A stretch of DNA of 32,194 nucleotides from the NCBI GenBank assembly GCA_947293975.1, contig CAMYPV010000009.1, forward strand, positions 1 to 32,194, in the 5' to 3' direction. Source of the stretch: an uncultured Ezakiella sp. GTDB taxonomy: Bacteria > Bacillota > Clostridia > Tissierellales > Peptoniphilaceae. The position numbers and the translations under genes are program-made. Positions 30,544 to 32,194 of this stretch are shown piece after piece (within the stretch, counting starts at the first letter, position 1; the number at the start of each line of letters is the position of its first letter). A model generated the notes under the pieces. It was not told where the DNA came from. It did not search any database and saw only the letters and a program-made list of their open reading frames with translations.

Positions 30544-31142
30544 GACCGAATAAAAAAAAGGCTCTTGTAGTAACAGATAATTATATCGAATACTACGGCA
30601 TTGAAAAAGCACTTGACCTAAACAGCTATAGATCTGAAAATGTAAAATCAACAGACCTTATAAATGTTAAGGCGAGATTAATAGTGGTTGTGCTTGATAG
30701 AGTTGACAAAAACTTCCTATATATATGTAGGGAAAATCATAATCAAATAATTCCAACTCCAATGCTAGTAATTTTAAAAAACAAAAAAGATTTTAAAAAG
30801 CTTGACATGGATAAGTTAAAAATAAATGCGTGTATATTTTATGACGATGATATCGAACAATTTCACGAAGCAATTTACAAAATTCAAAACGATGAAAGAT
30901 ATGTATCGCCAAGTATATTCGAAGAGAAAAGCGAAAACTTTTTAAACAAGCTCACAAGAAGACAGTATGAAATATGTATGCTAACAGCAAATGGCAACAG
31001 CGTAAGAGACGTTGCAAAAAACCTAAACATTTCAGAAAAAACTGTCCGCAATCAAATAAGCCTAATTAATAAATCAATTGAGCCTAAAACTTTCATTCAA
31101 GCGGTAATTGAATATTTAAACGAAAACAGCAATGCTTATTAG
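30537..31142 (+). CDS. LuxR-type regulator with a degenerate receiver-like domain
   Basis: A 201-residue protein. Residues 137-200 are a LuxR helix-turn-helix: LTRRQYEICMLTANGNSVRD, then VAKNLNISEKTVRNQISLIN. Residues 6-120 look like a worn response-regulator receiver: KKALVVTDNYIEYYGIEKAL at the first strand and RLIVVVLDRVDKNF at the third. The acidic pocket is reduced, the usual M-P-x-x-x-G after the phosphoacceptor is missing, and the lysine position of strand five reads as Tyr (CIFYDDD). It may not be phosphorylated. It starts at GTG 30537 inside the end of hutI (7-base overlap), so it is part of the hut operon and a candidate hut regulator. Confidence 0.75.
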   Translation: MLRPNKKKALVVTDNYIEYYGIEKALDLNSYRSENVKSTDLINVKARLIVVVLDRVDKNFLYICRENHNQIIPTPMLVILKNKKDFKKLDMDKLKINACIFYDDDIEQFHEAIYKIQNDERYVSPSIFEEKSENFLNKLTRRQYEICMLTANGNSVRDVAKNLNISEKTVRNQISLINKSIEPKTFIQAVIEYLNENSNAY

Positions 31143-31155
31143 CTTGCTGTTTTTT
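31125..31155 (+). terminator. Terminator of the hut operon
   Basis: AACAGCAA (31125-31132) pairs with TTGCTGTT (31144-31151), with an inner GCT / AGC pair, followed by T. The 5' arm and the stop codon of the LuxR-type gene overlap. Confidence 0.85.
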
Positions 31156-31161
31156 GAATAT

Positions 31162-31192
31162 AAAAAACGTGCAAACCTAAACGGTCTGCACG
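31162..31192 (-). terminator. Terminator of the LysR-type gene
   Basis: On the minus strand CGTGCAGACC pairs with GGTTTGCACG (one G-T pair) around GTTTA, followed by six T (31167-31162). Confidence 0.85.
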
Positions 31193-31200
31193 CAATAAAA

Positions 31201-32079
31201 TTAATCTAACAAATAACTTTCAAAAGCTGAGGCGAGTGGCGAGAGATTTTTAAGCTTATTATATATAAGAAAGAAATCTCTATTAAGTGGAATATCTTTA
31301 AGCCTTAGCATCAAAAGATCCTTGCAATTTTCAATAAGTAAGCCCGAGACAAAACTTCCGCCATAACCACTTCTAACAATTTGGATTATAGAATCGTTGT
31401 CATCACTTACAGAAAACTCACGTTTGAAAAAATCAGGATCAGCAGTAGCAATCTGATTAACAACAGTTCTTAAAGTACCACTTTTTGAATCGCGAAGTAT
31501 CAGTGGAATATTTTTAATAACAGATGTCTCGATATAATCAAAAGACTTATAATCTGGAAGCTTATCCTTTGAGACTATGTAAAAAATCTCGTCAGAAAAA
31601 ATCTTTTTAAACTCAATCGATGTATCATCGGTTTTAAAACCAACAATACCAAAATCAGATCTGCCATTTTTTAAATGATTAATAACACTAATCGAATCGC
31701 TACTGGAAATATTAAAAGTAACATTATCGTGTGATTCTAAAAATCTCGCAATGCGTTTTGGCAAATAATATCTTAAAGGAATACTTGACGTCTCGATATT
31801 TAAGTTACCCTCTATAGTACCCTCATAAACCTGAAGCGAATGCTTCGCATAATCAATTGAATCAATAACATCCTTAGCATATTTATATAAAATGCTGCCA
31901 GCGTCTGTCACGGAAATGGTATTACCAAGACGATTAATCAAATTAACGCCCAGCTCATACTCAAGATTTTTAATATGATTAGTAACTGTAGGCTGAGTAA
32001 TAAAAAGCTTATCGCCAGCTTTTGAAAATGATTTTAAATCGCACACATTAATGAATGTCTCAAGTTGCCTGATATCCAT
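31201..32079 (-). CDS. LysR-family transcriptional regulator
   Basis: A 292-residue regulator. The N-terminal winged helix is complete: MDIRQLETFINVCDLKSFSK, then AGDKLFITQPTVTNHIKNLE. A linker helix and a periplasmic-binding-protein-like effector domain (about 90-290) follow, with NLNIETSSIPLRYYLPKRIA as the usual domain start. ATG 32079 is chosen because GGGAGG sits just before it and the family begins M-D-I-R-Q-L; an in-frame ATG at 32097 would add six residues and precede the ribosome site. It converges on the hut operon and diverges from a promoter leaving the window, so its usual target is probably that outside gene rather than hut. The effector is unknown. Confidence 0.9.
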   Translation of the reverse strand: MDIRQLETFINVCDLKSFSKAGDKLFITQPTVTNHIKNLEYELGVNLINRLGNTISVTDAGSILYKYAKDVIDSIDYAKHSLQVYEGTIEGNLNIETSSIPLRYYLPKRIARFLESHDNVTFNISSSDSISVINHLKNGRSDFGIVGFKTDDTSIEFKKIFSDEIFYIVSKDKLPDYKSFDYIETSVIKNIPLILRDSKSGTLRTVVNQIATADPDFFKREFSVSDDNDSIIQIVRSGYGGSFVSGLLIENCKDLLMLRLKDIPLNRDFFLIYNKLKNLSPLASAFESYLLD

Positions 32080-32150
32080 AAAACCTCCCTTATACATAAA
32101 TATTATACACCATATAGATAAAAATTTAAAGATATTTTTTCAAAAAAGAC

Positions 32151-32179
32151 TAGACAAAAAGAAAAAAATAATGTATAAT
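32151..32179 (+). promoter_or_regulatory. Promoter reading out of the window
   Basis: TAGACA (32151-32156) and TATAAT (32174-32179) are 17 bases apart. It is divergent from the LysR-type gene, the classic arrangement for a LysR target. Confidence 0.6.
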
Positions 32180-32194
32180 GAAATAACCAACTCA

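Noticed and set aside
32080..32097. A six-residue extension of the LysR-type protein from ATG 32097
   Set aside because: The extension codes across the GGGAGG ribosome site, and the family start M-D-I-R-Q-L is at 32079.
1..32194. CRISPR arrays, tRNA or rRNA genes
   Set aside because: I saw no regularly spaced short repeats and no cloverleaf or rRNA-like sequence on either strand by reading; a covariance search was not possible.

Overview
This window looks like a chromosomal segment of a low-GC, amino-acid-fermenting Firmicute. Reasons: AT-rich DNA, strong AGGAGG ribosome sites, TTGnnn-17-TATAAT promoters, U-tailed hairpin terminators, a T-box leader on tyrS, an ECF transporter, a BofA-like protein and a clostridial-style histidine-utilisation operon. 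A Tissierellia/Peptoniphilaceae-like anaerobe is a reasonable guess from gene content, but no rRNA or other decisive marker is present.

Left part (1-8.4 kb) is accessory DNA. It begins with a MobC-like mobilisation remnant whose start codon and relaxase partner are missing. A defence-like cluster follows: an Xre regulator, a nuclease-methylase fusion subunit, an HsdS-type specificity subunit and a DUF3644-like protein carrying an RHxxxH HEPN-type motif. The methylase gene is broken just before its SAM-binding motif by a roughly 1.4 kb cassette with two GNAT acetyltransferase genes. Next come a small membrane protein, an Xre / unknown / HExxH metalloprotease operon behind a strong promoter with a spaced direct repeat, and a secreted copper-amine-oxidase-type stalk protein. 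A 76-bp duplication, the 3' end of the metalloprotease gene plus its terminator, brackets the secreted protein gene.

Middle part (8.4-22.5 kb) is housekeeping DNA. Chorismate mutase, fused PabAB, DAHP synthase and PabC form one operon making chorismate-derived 4-aminobenzoate for folate. Then come a HAD phosphatase with a PAP2 phosphatase, homoserine dehydrogenase, an ECF S-component with a small kinase-like protein that has an altered P-loop, a MATE pump with BofA-like and YfiH/laccase-domain proteins, Lon with the GTPase EngB, and a RelBE-type toxin-antitoxin pair.

Right part (22.5-32.2 kb): tyrS is on the minus strand behind a T-box whose stem I appears very short. The hut operon follows in the order hutH-hutU-ftcD-hutI, with a LuxR-type regulator overlapping the end of hutI. 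It converts histidine to glutamate and passes the formimino group to tetrahydrofolate. A 17-codon ORF that runs into a terminator, and a candidate second promoter with an inverted repeat, lie before hutH; an 18-bp stem-loop lies between hutU and ftcD. A convergent LysR-type regulator and a promoter pointing out of the window close the segment. No tRNA, rRNA, CRISPR array or intact transposase gene was seen.
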